IMG/VR virus record: IMGVR_UViG_3300031566_000166
Coordinates: 1-38,459 of that record
Source: a virus
DNA length: 38,459 bases
Reading direction: 5' to 3' (one strand)
A program made the translations under genes and the position numbers. Below are positions 23,892 through 31,451 of this stretch, piece by piece; position 1 is the stretch's first letter; every line of letters begins with the position of its first letter. The notes below the pieces were generated by a model. That model worked only from the letters and a program-made list of their open reading frames with translations. It searched no databases and had not been told where the DNA came from.

Positions 23892-24129
23892 GCTTATTCG
23901 ACTTGAGAAAAAGGGAGTGTCTTGTTCGATATGTTGCCATGTATTGTCGGTGCTGCTGGCGGTACGTGGCATCATTCCTATAGTCTTTCTGATAGTCGTG
24001 TTGATAGCGCTGGATGGAGTTCCGGTTTTCGTGGCGATAAAGTCGGTCATAGCATGAATCACACAACCCCCGGCCATGTAATCGCCGGCACTTATGCTGT
24101 GACGTTCCGTACCCTTTACAATCAACCAT
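23878..24129 (-). CDS. Small zinc-finger protein, 83 aa
   Basis: The N-terminal 30 residues have a C4-type knuckle: CKGYG...KCRRLHGRGLCDSCYDRLYRH, with the LCxxCY pattern common in small phage and bacterial zinc-finger proteins. The rest is rich in Arg, Gln, His and Tyr, so it may bind nucleic acid. Its ATG overlaps the preceding stop as TAATG, showing translational coupling to the frameshifted gene upstream. A second reading frame over the same bases (23853-24125) lacks this support and is rejected. Confidence 0.55.
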   Translation of the reverse strand: MVDCKGYGTSQHKCRRLHGRGLCDSCYDRLYRHENRNSIQRYQHDYQKDYRNDATYRQQHRQYMATYRTRHSLFLKSNKPKPA

Positions 24130-24343
24130 TATAATAGTTCCGGCTGCACTTTCTCCACTTCATAGTTGGTCACTAAGATCTCGACTTTTCTGTTTTGCAG
24201 GTTCCGGCGCTCCTTGACCTCAGTAATTCTCAAGCCGTGAGGGGTAAAAACTTTTCTCTAACTTCATTTATGATTCTTTCCCAGGATTGCCGTTGGCGCT
24301 TAATTACTGGCACCATTATAGTATTCGCAATATTAGTTTTCAT
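24129..24343 (-). pseudogene. Small gene interrupted by a one-base frameshift, ~71 aa if restored
   Basis: A gene starts at ATG 24343 with GGAGAAG just upstream, coupled to the previous stop. The frame reads about 31 sensible residues (ending SWERIINEVREK) and then hits a stop after AAGTTTTTACC. From the T5 run onward, the -1 frame continues sensibly (TPHGLRITEVKERRN, then YEVEKVQPELL) to a stop that overlaps the next start as TAATG. One extra T in the run would restore a single 71-residue protein. It may be a sequencing or assembly error, a true mutation, or a slippage site; GTTTTTA is not a canonical -1 heptamer. The product is unknown. Confidence 0.5.
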
Positions 24344-24344
24344 C

Positions 24345-24659
24345 TTAACTTCTCCCATCCCTACAGAGTTCTATGTCGAAAGGCTGTAGTTTTGTCTCAA
24401 TCTCTCCGATCTCTATCGCAAATGGATCAGAGAGTGCCAAAGGTATATCACGAGGTGTCTCAGATTCAAACATTACTACAGGGTGACCATAACACAACAT
24501 ATTTTCAATAGCAAAATCCAGAGGGATCTCTTTTTCTATAATCTCTCGTAATACACTCTTAAACTGTTCGTCATCCCTGCAAAGTTTACGAATCTGTAGC
24601 AATGATTGCTCATGTTCGATGTGTTCGGTTAACCAATTAAGGTCTAATCTCCTATTCAT
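24345..24659 (-). CDS. Hypothetical acidic protein after the large terminase gene, 104 aa
   Basis: It has a clear GAGG site before the ATG (GAGGTAAAGGAATAT) and lies 15 bases after the large terminase stop, so it belongs to that operon. The first 65 residues are helical and charged, and the rest alternates. There is no membrane segment, Cys cluster or known family. Its stop lies just before the start of the next gene. Confidence 0.6.
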   Translation of the reverse strand: MNRRLDLNWLTEHIEHEQSLLQIRKLCRDDEQFKSVLREIIEKEIPLDFAIENMLCYGHPVVMFESETPRDIPLALSDPFAIEIGEIETKLQPFDIELCRDGRS

Positions 24660-24674
24660 ATATTCCTTTACCTC

Positions 24675-26021
24675 TCAAAAAGAAATTATCTCAGGGATTC
24701 GCTCATGGAGATAACCTGCTACCCTTACCACGACATAGCGCAAGCAGTCCATGCAATGATTGTCTTGATCCATCGGTTCCCGCTTCTTTTTTGCTGTAGT
24801 CTGCTTATCTTCCGGATACATGGAGTATTTTCCGAGTTCGTCAATGGTGTGTTCGCATGTTCGAAATATTTTTACTCTGGTCGATCCATCGGTACGTACA
24901 CTCATAAAGGAGCGGACTTGTTCAATTCCAGGCCATATGTCTTTTTCCGCTGGTTCTGAATGAATCCCCTGGAAGGCATACTGCATGCGCTCCTGCTTGT
25001 CATGATCGGCCACGGTGTCCAGGAATGGCAAGAGTCCTGCCCCGGCAGTGGTGACGATATCTGAATGTTGCTTGTGCATATTCTCCGCATGTATTTCTAT
25101 TAGGCAATCGTTCTTCACGTATTCGGAGATGACATAAAACGTGGTTCCGTCAAACGCGACAACAAGCGAAACTGTCGGGTCAACAGCCCCGAAGTCAATA
25201 GCCCTATAAATAGGCCAATCCGAAGGAACAGGAAAAGGATCTATGACGTGAACGTCTGGGTTGAAATCGCCATAAACAAGCCCTTTAAAAGTTACAAAGT
25301 CACCGTCAATTCTGGCCTTACGATCTTTTTCTGAAAGCATTTCTATAAATGCGTCCTTCTCTTCCTGGGGGATATATGGATTGTCCAAGAGAGACATGGT
25401 TCCACACCAAATATTTTTTGACGTGGCCGCCTTCCTAAATATCTCGTGGTATACGTATGTTTTTCCCTTCAACGGCGTCATAGAACCCAAAATACGGCCC
25501 TTGTTATCCAAAGTTCCACGGTAGACCTCTTTGTAGATATCCTCTGGGGACTCTTCGTCAAAATGCGCTATGTCCCACTTTGTCCCTTGTAAATTCTCCC
25601 GACCCTGCTCATAGCTACCAAAGTGCAGCCAATATCCGGACTTGATAAATTTGACTATTTCAGGGATCTCCTTCTGCTTGGAGATCCAAGAAATGACCTT
25701 CGCTTCGCCTGGCGCTATATGCTTTTTATATGTCGGCCATAGGTAGAGACCAACCCCCTTAAAACTATTCGTCAGCGCGATCCCCTTACCATTGTTTATC
25801 TTTCGGGCAATGGCTACATGTTCTCCCGATACCGTATATGTTTTAGAGCTTCGGTTGCCTCCGAACAGGAAGCGGACTTTTTCTGGTCGCTTGTGAAATT
25901 CAGCAGCGGTTTTGTTTGATGGCGTATACCTTGGAAGTCCTATGTTGCGTTGTAAAGATAGGTTTTCTCCTTGCTTTGTGGCCCTTGACCTGGCTCGTTT
26001 AGCGTACCGTTCAACCCTCAT
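24675..26021 (-). CDS. terL: Terminase large subunit, 448 aa
   Basis: The ATPase part shows Walker A FGGNRSSKT (54-61, the GxxRxGKS/T variant of phage terminases), Walker B WDIAHFDEE with D155 and catalytic E156, and the coupling motif GSMTPL near 179-184. The nuclease part shows RAIDFG with D276 at 274-278, and an acidic end DNHCMDCLRY that supplies further metal ligands. The length is typical of TerL. The enzyme packages concatemeric DNA into the prohead through the portal. The start overlaps the previous stop by 4 bases. Confidence 0.92.
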   Translation of the reverse strand: MRVERYAKRARSRATKQGENLSLQRNIGLPRYTPSNKTAAEFHKRPEKVRFLFGGNRSSKTYTVSGEHVAIARKINNGKGIALTNSFKGVGLYLWPTYKKHIAPGEAKVISWISKQKEIPEIVKFIKSGYWLHFGSYEQGRENLQGTKWDIAHFDEESPEDIYKEVYRGTLDNKGRILGSMTPLKGKTYVYHEIFRKAATSKNIWCGTMSLLDNPYIPQEEKDAFIEMLSEKDRKARIDGDFVTFKGLVYGDFNPDVHVIDPFPVPSDWPIYRAIDFGAVDPTVSLVVAFDGTTFYVISEYVKNDCLIEIHAENMHKQHSDIVTTAGAGLLPFLDTVADHDKQERMQYAFQGIHSEPAEKDIWPGIEQVRSFMSVRTDGSTRVKIFRTCEHTIDELGKYSMYPEDKQTTAKKKREPMDQDNHCMDCLRYVVVRVAGYLHERIPEIISF

Positions 26022-26377
26022 AGTAGCGTCACCTGTTCGCTTTCTCTGGATATTTCGGACTGATTGACACGGTAAAGCTGGAAGGAAGTAAGGGCATTAA
26101 TGATCTTTTCTCTGTCGGCAGCGATAATATCGTACTGCTCGGTGAGCAACCACTTTTTCACTTCTTCGATCAGTTCTATGGTGGGTTTCAGGGAGTAGAG
26201 GGGGGCTAATTCAGCCGCCAAAAGATCCATAGTCTGCATGAGATCCTTTGCAGAGCGTACTATGTCAGTGATCTTTTCAGCACTCGGATCTAAAGCATCG
26301 ACACTTTCCTTAATCTTTTCGGAAAGCGTAAGCTGAGCCCCCATCAAATTGTTGAATGTTCTATCAAGCGTATTCAT
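26018..26377 (-). CDS. Candidate terminase small subunit, 119 aa
   Basis: The gene lies directly before terL with an ATGA overlap, and it has the size and helical, oligomerisation-prone composition of small terminases (Leu/Ile heptads at 20-80). I do not see a clear HTH at the N-terminus, so this is not certain; the preceding AT-hook/RHH protein could supply DNA recognition instead. The ATG lies 7 bases after a perfect -10 box and has no ribosome binding site, which indicates a leaderless transcript. Confidence 0.5.
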   Translation of the reverse strand: MNTLDRTFNNLMGAQLTLSEKIKESVDALDPSAEKITDIVRSAKDLMQTMDLLAAELAPLYSLKPTIELIEEVKKWLLTEQYDIIAADREKIINALTSFQLYRVNQSEISRESEQVTLL

Positions 26378-26384
26378 TTTACCT

Positions 26385-26413
26385 ATTATACGCCTTTACT
26401 ACGTTTTTGTCAA
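26385..26413 (-). promoter_or_regulatory. Perfect-consensus sigma70 promoter of the terminase operon, leaderless
   Basis: On the minus strand TTGACA (26413-26408), a 17-base spacer and TATAAT (26390-26385) match the consensus exactly. Only AGGTAAA separates the -10 box from the ATG at 26377, so transcription should begin at or next to the A of the start codon. The same geometry is seen before the portal gene. Confidence 0.8.
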
Positions 26414-26422
26414 GAAAACTTT

Positions 26423-26629
26423 TTACCGCGCTTCCCGTAATTGCTTTATTGTAAGCGATAGCCAGCAAGCCGCCACTCGGTTGTAAGATAGTCCCTCTTT
26501 CTTTCCAATGTGCCTTAGAAAGGCCACATCTTCGATATTTAGCGAGACGCTAATCGATTCGATTTTACGCCCCTTCGATCTGCCAGCCTTATGGCCCCTC
26601 TTGTTCTTAGACCCCTTTGGTCTACCCAT
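26423..26629 (-). CDS. AT-hook plus ribbon-helix-helix-like DNA-binding protein, 68 aa
   Basis: I choose the ATG at 26629 since AAGGAG precedes it by about 10 bases; an earlier ATG at 26662 would add 11 residues. The protein starts with an AT-hook motif (MGRPKGSKNK) and a basic linker, then SISVSLNIEDVAFLRHIGKKEGLS, which resembles an Arc/MetJ ribbon-helix-helix. It probably binds DNA. It may regulate the operon or aid packaging, since terminase genes follow after a promoter. It overlaps the previous gene by 8 bases. Confidence 0.6.
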   Translation of the reverse strand: MGRPKGSKNKRGHKAGRSKGRKIESISVSLNIEDVAFLRHIGKKEGLSYNRVAACWLSLTIKQLREAR

Positions 26630-27038
26630 TTTCTTTGGTCTCCTTCTGCCCTGGCTGCACAAACTTTATTTGGTTGGCCCCCACTGTGCAGGTTATCCCG
26701 TTTTCCATCTCAATAACGGCCACGGGCTCTAACCCGTCACCTTCGCAACCTTCTTGGAAAAAACCATGAAACCAACCCTTGCATGGGGTGACTTCGACGA
26801 CGACATATTTATTGTTCTGAAGCTCTTTACGCTGTGCTGTCCCGTTTTCATTGAAACCTGCCCTAACTCCTTTTACAAATAATACTTCTCTCATATTGAC
26901 ATCTCCTTCATGACGAGCGATCAACTCAACCGCTCCGATTAGATTGTTAAGGCACGCCTTACCTGCATTTTGACGTGCAAGGCCATTTCTCCATGCCTCT
27001 ACATTAATTCCTTTAATTTCAACGCATTCTTGCGCCAT
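26622..27038 (-). CDS. Hypothetical protein, 138 aa (or 90 aa from an internal start)
   Basis: The open frame from 27038 has a modest GGGGAG site. An internal ATG at 26894 has a better one (GAAGGAGATGTCAAT), giving a 90-residue protein that begins MREVLFVKGVRAGF. The 48 residues between the two starts (WRNGLARQNAGKACLNNLIGA) look coding, so both forms may be made. The C-terminal part is beta-rich with a GxxCTVGANQIKFVQPG turn. The function is unknown. Confidence 0.5.
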   Translation of the reverse strand: MAQECVEIKGINVEAWRNGLARQNAGKACLNNLIGAVELIARHEGDVNMREVLFVKGVRAGFNENGTAQRKELQNNKYVVVEVTPCKGWFHGFFQEGCEGDGLEPVAVIEMENGITCTVGANQIKFVQPGQKETKENG

Positions 27039-27304
27039 TCACGGTTATGCTCCCCGGTATGTAATGGACATAGAACTACTGACTTTCCGCCATCCGACAC
27101 AGATAACACCAAGTAAGGAGTTCGGAATAGACATTCACCTTCCAAGAATTCCGGTCTAAGTCTCGCCAGAAACTTGTGCTGGCCGAAAGACTCAAACATT
27201 ACCAAGTCCCCCCTTTTTATATTTCTGATAGAGTAGTTTCGCTCCCTAAATTCTTCATTAGGCTCAAAGATGCCAGCCTCTATTAAGCGATCAATTGATT
27301 CCAT
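26999..27304 (-). CDS. Hypothetical beta-rich small protein, 101 aa
   Basis: GAGGGG precedes the ATG by 6 bases. The protein has a helical start followed by alternating strands (GDLVMFESFGQHKFLARLRPEFL, YLVLSVSDGGKSVVLCPL) compatible with an SH3-like or small barrel fold. It overlaps the start of the next gene by 40 bases. It belongs to the short operon driven by the promoter at 27706-27734. No family is recognised. Confidence 0.55.
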   Translation of the reverse strand: MESIDRLIEAGIFEPNEEFRERNYSIRNIKRGDLVMFESFGQHKFLARLRPEFLEGECLFRTPYLVLSVSDGGKSVVLCPLHTGEHNREWRKNALKLKELM

Positions 27305-27313
27305 TTTTTCCCC

Positions 27314-27655
27314 TCATAATGAGTCAAGGTCAATTTCGACCCCATTAATATCATAAGCCGCAACAACAAAAGTATCTCCTACGGCTGCAATATACTCGTT
27401 CTCAAGCATCATTCTGCTATTTACGAAAAAGGGCGATTCAACTTCAACTTCAAGAACTAAGGAAGGTTTTTCAAAGTAACAGTTTTCAATCTCGGTGATT
27501 AATTTCTCTTTATCGCTTGATAAAAAAACGATCTCGCTGAACCCTGACTCCTTCTTTAGATCGTCAATATCTCCACAGGTAGATCCCAGGAGACCATCCT
27601 GCATAATATTGTGTAAATTTTCTATGTCCGTTGCGTGGTAAAAAGTTTTCATCAT
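27314..27655 (-). CDS. Possible ADP-ribosyltransferase-fold protein, 113 aa
   Basis: The opening (TFYHATDIENLHNIMQDGLLGS) closely follows the first strand, His and 'NL..I...GL' helix of the ART superfamily as in DarT/DUF4433-type and KptA-like proteins, followed by a loop and a strand SEIVFLSS. Later strands and an ENEYIA segment could hold the catalytic Glu, but I cannot assign it. At 113 residues it is short for a full ART. Two adjacent ATGs are possible starts after AAAGGAG. ADP-ribosylation of host or defence components is a known phage strategy. This is tentative. Confidence 0.4.
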   Translation of the reverse strand: MMKTFYHATDIENLHNIMQDGLLGSTCGDIDDLKKESGFSEIVFLSSDKEKLITEIENCYFEKPSLVLEVEVESPFFVNSRMMLENEYIAAVGDTFVVAAYDINGVEIDLDSL

Positions 27656-27705
27656 TTGCTCCTTTTTAAGATTGTTCGTTTAGTGACTCCCGGCTTACAA
27701 TATAC

Positions 27706-27734
27706 ACTATAGGTCATAGAGTTATTTTTGTCAA
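27706..27734 (-). promoter_or_regulatory. Sigma70-type promoter for the accessory operon
   Basis: On the minus strand TTGACA (27734-27729), 17 bases, and TATAGT (27711-27706) form a near-consensus promoter about 50 bases before the gene starting at 27655. A CACTATA half-site like that in the operator at 23176-23198 overlaps the -10 box. The rest of the gap 27735-27856 holds no gene or terminator that I can see. Confidence 0.75.
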
Positions 27735-27856
27735 GAGGTTTATTTATTATTTTAGAAAGATGGGCTTTGAAAATCATGGCTTTAGGTTATAGATAGGCAA
27801 TGACAGGCGCAAAGATATTTTATTTTGTGGGGAAAACTACAGAAACCGGGCCGGGC

Positions 27857-28198
27857 TTAATTGATATTATGGGGAAATGTGGGGAAATAAGACTCGATCT
27901 TGCAGGCCAGTTCCAGATCCCCCCCCGTATTGCGGAGAAACGCCTGGAAACGCTGGGAAGAAACGCCCAAAACTTCATGCATAATGCCAAATTTAGAGGG
28001 ATTCTGGGAAAGATACTGATCAAGACGCCTGTATGCGGCCCCTTCCTTGAGCTTTCCGATATTAAGCATGGCAACACATTTCAATTCCCCCAGGAATAAG
28101 CCCCGCCACCACCAGCCGACCCCTTTAACATATTCCCCTTCAGTCTCCAAACACGTTTCATACACCGCCAAACACGTTTCGATCGTATTCTCGTTCAT
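27857..28198 (-). CDS. Hypothetical protein, last gene of the repressor operon, 113 aa
   Basis: AAAGGAG lies about 11 bases before the ATG. The central and C-terminal helices (RLDQYLSQNPSKFGIMHEVLGVSSQRFQAFL) have the look of an HTH or replication-control protein, but no family is certain. It lies 1 base after the ATPase gene. A (+) frame over the same bases (27800-28099) has no ribosome binding site and is treated as a shadow. Confidence 0.5.
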   Translation of the reverse strand: MNENTIETCLAVYETCLETEGEYVKGVGWWWRGLFLGELKCVAMLNIGKLKEGAAYRRLDQYLSQNPSKFGIMHEVLGVSSQRFQAFLRNTGGDLELACKIESYFPTFPHNIN

Positions 28199-28199
28199 A

Positions 28200-29867
28200 T
28201 TAAGAGAATCTCCTTTCGCTGAGGTTTATGACCGTTTCCGGCTTGTTTATAGGCGTTTCCAAGTACACACATAGAGCCTTTTTGAGCCCTATTGAGCCTT
28301 TTTTCCCTTCCAGGTAGTTCTTGATATAGCCTTTGCCGTAGCCTGTGGCCCGGTTTACGTCTCCATAACTTGCCGTTTCCAGTTTCCGCCTCAATCTTTC
28401 CCTGATTTCGGCATCGTCCAATATTGCCGTTTCCAGCGTTTCCGCTTGTGGCCTCACAGTTTCCCCTGCGTTTCCAGTTTTTGGAAAGGAAACGGGAGAC
28501 GCTGGCGAAATTGACGGCAATGCAGCACCGCCCGAAACCATCTTATACACAGTTTGCATGTCTTCCACGGCACAAAACGGAACCTGGACGACCTGCGAGA
28601 AATCTGTGATGTCTGTAAAAACAGCCTGTCCGGGCTTTTTGCATTGCTTTACGAGGTCTGATACCGACCTATCCTTGTAAAATGTCTTGGCTTGGAGATC
28701 CTTCGTCTTGTATACAAGAGATGTAACGAAATTATCACGTACTGCCGTTGAGCCGAAAGCCTCGGCCTTGCCGCTCTTCGAGGTGCAGTGCAAGTACCAT
28801 CCGTATTTGCGCCCTTCATATATCATTTTCTCTTCGAAATCAAGTAGTTCTTTTCCACCATTAGTAGAACTGATCCACACTTTCTGCTCATCGATTACGA
28901 TTATATGAGGAGCGGGGCCGCTATCCATTGACTTATGGGTTTCGAACTCTTGTGTTAATTGGGCGACAATATCAGATAGGCTGAGAGGATTCGAAAAGAT
29001 GCGAACATTAGGCAGATCTACCAGAGGGCCCAGGCGGTCTCCCAGGCTTTCCTGCTTTCGATCCGGATAGTGCGGATCAAGGATTGTATGAGCTGCACCA
29101 TAGGCCAAGATAGAGCTTGCGATCTTGTAGGCCTCGCCGGAAGTCTTGCCGCTGCCACTCTTGCCTATAATTACGGCAGAATAGGAGTCCTCGAGAGGTA
29201 CGCGAACGGGCCGCCCATCTTCCGAAAACCCCGCGATCAATTCCTTTCCCTTGCCGATTTCGCCTTGTTGCAGCAATTCACGAAAAGTAGGAGCCCCCGC
29301 CATCAGAGACATGTTAGCCACGCCTTCCGGAAGAGCGCCCAGCCGATCACCTATATTCTGGGCCATTGCGAGAAGAAGCTCTTTTCTCCGCTCCTCTGCC
29401 ATACCCAGGGCTTCCATTTTTTTGACAGTCTCCATCCCCTGGACATAGGCCGTTGCATCTTTCAGATCGCGTTCATGAACGGCGATATCATTGCCATATA
29501 TCAATATCCTATGGACCCGATCTCTCTTATACTTCGAGAGTGCGACTATTAGGCCGCAAAGTCCCAGGATTGATAAAGATCCGGCGGCGCCCCATTTTTT
29601 GAGGGCCGAGTAAAACGGGATCGCCTGTTTCTGTAATAATAGCCCGGCCATTTCCAGCGCGATCTCTTCTCGCTTCAGCGCGATCTTATCCTTCTCAAGC
29701 CCCTTAATGTCCTCATCGATGAAGGCAAGTAGGCTGTCAGCCGCCCGCCTGGAGTGTTCAGAAAACACAAGCCGCTCCTTAATCACTGCCACGCCTACAA
29801 CGCCCACAACCACCGCAAATAAAAACACCACAACCTTACGCATGAACTTTTGCCCCCAACTCATCAA
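28200..29867 (-). CDS. Membrane-anchored FtsK/HerA-type ATPase with C-terminal HTH-like domain, 555 aa
   Basis: Two membrane segments lie at about residues 12-29 and 94-110. A charged coiled coil separates them, so much of residues 30-90 lies outside or in the periplasm. A Walker A (IIGKSGSGKT, 233-242), Walker B (HIIVIDEQ, D326 E327) and a GKYG/TSKSGKA sensor-like stretch follow, as in FtsK/VirD4/HerA DNA pumps. A Ser/Pro-rich linker leads to a C-terminal HTH-like unit (SYGDVNRATGYGKGYIKNYLEGKKG). Such proteins move double-stranded DNA at a membrane. A phage carrying one next to its repressor is unusual; it could act in segregation, transfer or DNA entry. The start follows a strong GAGGAGGG site. 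Confidence 0.7.
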   Translation of the reverse strand: MMSWGQKFMRKVVVFLFAVVVGVVGVAVIKERLVFSEHSRRAADSLLAFIDEDIKGLEKDKIALKREEIALEMAGLLLQKQAIPFYSALKKWGAAGSLSILGLCGLIVALSKYKRDRVHRILIYGNDIAVHERDLKDATAYVQGMETVKKMEALGMAEERRKELLLAMAQNIGDRLGALPEGVANMSLMAGAPTFRELLQQGEIGKGKELIAGFSEDGRPVRVPLEDSYSAVIIGKSGSGKTSGEAYKIASSILAYGAAHTILDPHYPDRKQESLGDRLGPLVDLPNVRIFSNPLSLSDIVAQLTQEFETHKSMDSGPAPHIIVIDEQKVWISSTNGGKELLDFEEKMIYEGRKYGWYLHCTSKSGKAEAFGSTAVRDNFVTSLVYKTKDLQAKTFYKDRSVSDLVKQCKKPGQAVFTDITDFSQVVQVPFCAVEDMQTVYKMVSGGAALPSISPASPVSFPKTGNAGETVRPQAETLETAILDDAEIRERLRRKLETASYGDVNRATGYGKGYIKNYLEGKKGSIGLKKALCVYLETPINKPETVINLSERRFS

Positions 29868-30465
29868 ACAGCCCTCCTCTTCCTATCAATTCACTTAAGG
29901 TTTCGATGACACTATAATGAAATTCAATAACAATTTGAGTCCACGCATCTATCACACTTATCCACAAAGAACCCGGATACAAACCACCATTTAATCCATG
30001 CCAAAAAGCAAGTGGTGTGCATTTGCCGATATCACCACGTACTGTTACATAGCCTGGATAGTTATATTTATGACCAAAATTATTGATATAATGTTTTTTT
30101 TCTCCGCATCTTAATTTAAATCCAAAATCAGGAGAATCATCCAACCAAAAATCAAACACTTTATTTCCACCAAGACGATTGATCCATCCAGCATAACCCT
30201 CACCTAAATGATTGTGCGCAGTAGTTGATCCGCCGCTGTGACCCCATGCCTTATTTACTGACACCCATAAAGCTTGATCACTTTCCTTTATACTCTCTTC
30301 CTCATCATATTTTACGCGACTTATACTTGTTGCATCTCTATCACCTAATATCTTGTAAAAAAAAGATAATGAATCATAGGCGCTAAGTCCCATCAGGCCG
30401 CTATCGCTATTCATAATCATCCCTAACGCATCACCATTATCTGTAATTTCAGTTACTTTTGCCAT
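29836..30465 (-). CDS. Hypothetical protein of the repressor operon, 209 aa
   Basis: The protein has no membrane segment and is rich in aromatic and Gly residues (GGSTTAHNHLGEGYAGWINRLGGNKVFDFW, GFKLRCGEKKHYINNFGHKYNYPGYVTV). The DNA is more AT-rich than its neighbours, which suggests later acquisition. His-Asn-His and several Asp are present but no catalytic set is certain. Overlaps its neighbours at both ends (13 and 32 bases). Position in a repressor-linked operon suggests expression in the lysogenic or carrier state, such as a defence or host-modifying role. This is inference. Confidence 0.5.
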   Translation of the reverse strand: MAKVTEITDNGDALGMIMNSDSGLMGLSAYDSLSFFYKILGDRDATSISRVKYDEEESIKESDQALWVSVNKAWGHSGGSTTAHNHLGEGYAGWINRLGGNKVFDFWLDDSPDFGFKLRCGEKKHYINNFGHKYNYPGYVTVRGDIGKCTPLAFWHGLNGGLYPGSLWISVIDAWTQIVIEFHYSVIETLSELIGRGGLFDELGAKVHA

Positions 30466-30740
30466 ACATTATAATCCTCCTTTCTTTGATAATAGCTTTT
30501 TAGATCTCGAGAGCCGCCTAATAGAGACACGAGGATGTAAGCGATAATGATCGCCTTTATTGCGCTAATAATGATCCCCCAGAAGACCCCGGTCACTCGT
30601 TCCGGATAAAGTTCACGCAGATTCCGTAGAACTTTCCGTTGACGCCGCGTCAACCTTCGCTCATTAGCTGCAAGCGCAATCTTCAAGGCCAATATGTCAG
30701 TTTCGATCTTAATGTTCGGCTCCTTGTATAGCCAACTCAT
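30453..30740 (-). CDS. Single-pass membrane protein with basic N-terminal region, 95 aa
   Basis: Residues about 53-73 (FWGIIISAIKAIIIAYILVSLL) form one clear membrane helix. The N-terminal part is strongly basic (ERRLTRRQRKVLRNLRELYPER), so it should be cytoplasmic (positive-inside rule), while the short C-terminus is charged. It overlaps both neighbours by 4 and 13 bases, giving tight coupling. It might partner the membrane ATPase three genes on or act in superinfection exclusion; no family is recognised. Confidence 0.55.
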   Translation of the reverse strand: MSWLYKEPNIKIETDILALKIALAANERRLTRRQRKVLRNLRELYPERVTGVFWGIIISAIKAIIIAYILVSLLGGSRDLKSYYQRKEDYNVWQK

Positions 30741-31156
30741 TCGGCAACCTCATGCAGGAGAACAGGTAATGGCATCCAACCTATAATAAACAACTCAACT
30801 ACTGGATATACGCTGTCAGCGTCCTGGTAACTCCAGCCATTCGCATCAAACCAGCATACGCGAAAGTATTCTGTATCATCGCTAATTGATTCCTTGATTT
30901 TCATAAGTATTGGGCCGATGTCTTTTGGTGCTGTAGATGCATCACGTAATACATGGCAGACCCCCTTATATTCTATTTCATCGACTATATCGATCAACGG
31001 TGTGGTAGCGTCACCGTAGCCTTTTTGTCTTAGAATTTGGGCGGCCTGATCTTGCAGAACCAGCTTTGCGGCCAGCATTCGTAAACCTATTTTGTCCCCT
31101 TTTTTAGCCATCTTCACGACTTGCTTAATTCGCTTCATCCATTGCTTTGTTTTCAT
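30737..31156 (-). CDS. Hypothetical protein, 139 aa
   Basis: I choose the ATG at 31156 because AAAGGAGAACAGACGC precedes it. The longer frame from 31189 adds 11 residues without support. The N-terminal 45 residues are basic and helical; the rest is mixed with several strands. It overlaps the end of the repressor gene and the next gene by 4 bases. Function unknown; no motif identified. Confidence 0.55.
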   Translation of the reverse strand: MKTKQWMKRIKQVVKMAKKGDKIGLRMLAAKLVLQDQAAQILRQKGYGDATTPLIDIVDEIEYKGVCHVLRDASTAPKDIGPILMKIKESISDDTEYFRVCWFDANGWSYQDADSVYPVVELFIIGWMPLPVLLHEVAE

Positions 31157-31424
31157 GCGTCTGTTCTCCTTTAATTTCGTCGATATCATGGCCTGAAAAC
31201 CTGGATGTCAGGCGTTCGAACAACCACTCTGCACTAATATCCATAGCATTAAGCAGCTTGCTTAATGTTGTGAGACTGTCCCAATCCCCATTCTCGGCAC
31301 AAGAGATGTAGCGTTGGGCTATTCCATATCTCGCCGCCACCTCCCCCTGTGTCATCTTCTTACCTTGCCTACGAAGCTTTATAATGGACCCTATCGCCTC
31401 TTTCACCGATCGAGTACTAAACAT
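31125..31424 (-). CDS. Cro/CI-type (XRE) helix-turn-helix repressor, 99 aa
   Basis: The start at 31424 follows AAAGGAATATATTTA. The earlier frame from 31595 reads through the promoter region of the opposite operon and is not credible. The HTH is plain: KMTQGEVAARYGIAQRYISCAENGDWD (residues about 25-50), followed by LSKLLNAMDISAEWLFERL, a typical XRE ending. It lacks a C-terminal LexA-type peptidase domain, so it is not cleaved like CI of lambda. It faces away from the early operon across 31425-31623, so it is a good candidate for the control of lytic versus carrier state. Confidence 0.8.
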   Translation of the reverse strand: MFSTRSVKEAIGSIIKLRRQGKKMTQGEVAARYGIAQRYISCAENGDWDSLTTLSKLLNAMDISAEWLFERLTSRFSGHDIDEIKGEQTHENKAMDEAN

Positions 31425-31451
31425 TAAATATATTCCTTTATCCGTATTTTC

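Noticed and set aside
23853-24125. 90-residue (-) frame overlapping the small zinc-finger gene
   Set aside because: The alternative 83-residue frame has the Cys pattern and the TAATG coupling; this one has neither.
27800-28099. 99-residue (+) frame
   Set aside because: No ribosome binding site or promoter in that direction; the minus-strand gene 27857-28198 has a strong AAAGGAG start.
29070-29552. 160-residue (+) frame opposite the FtsK/HerA-like ATPase
   Set aside because: It is a shadow of a gene with clear Walker motifs; no start signal.
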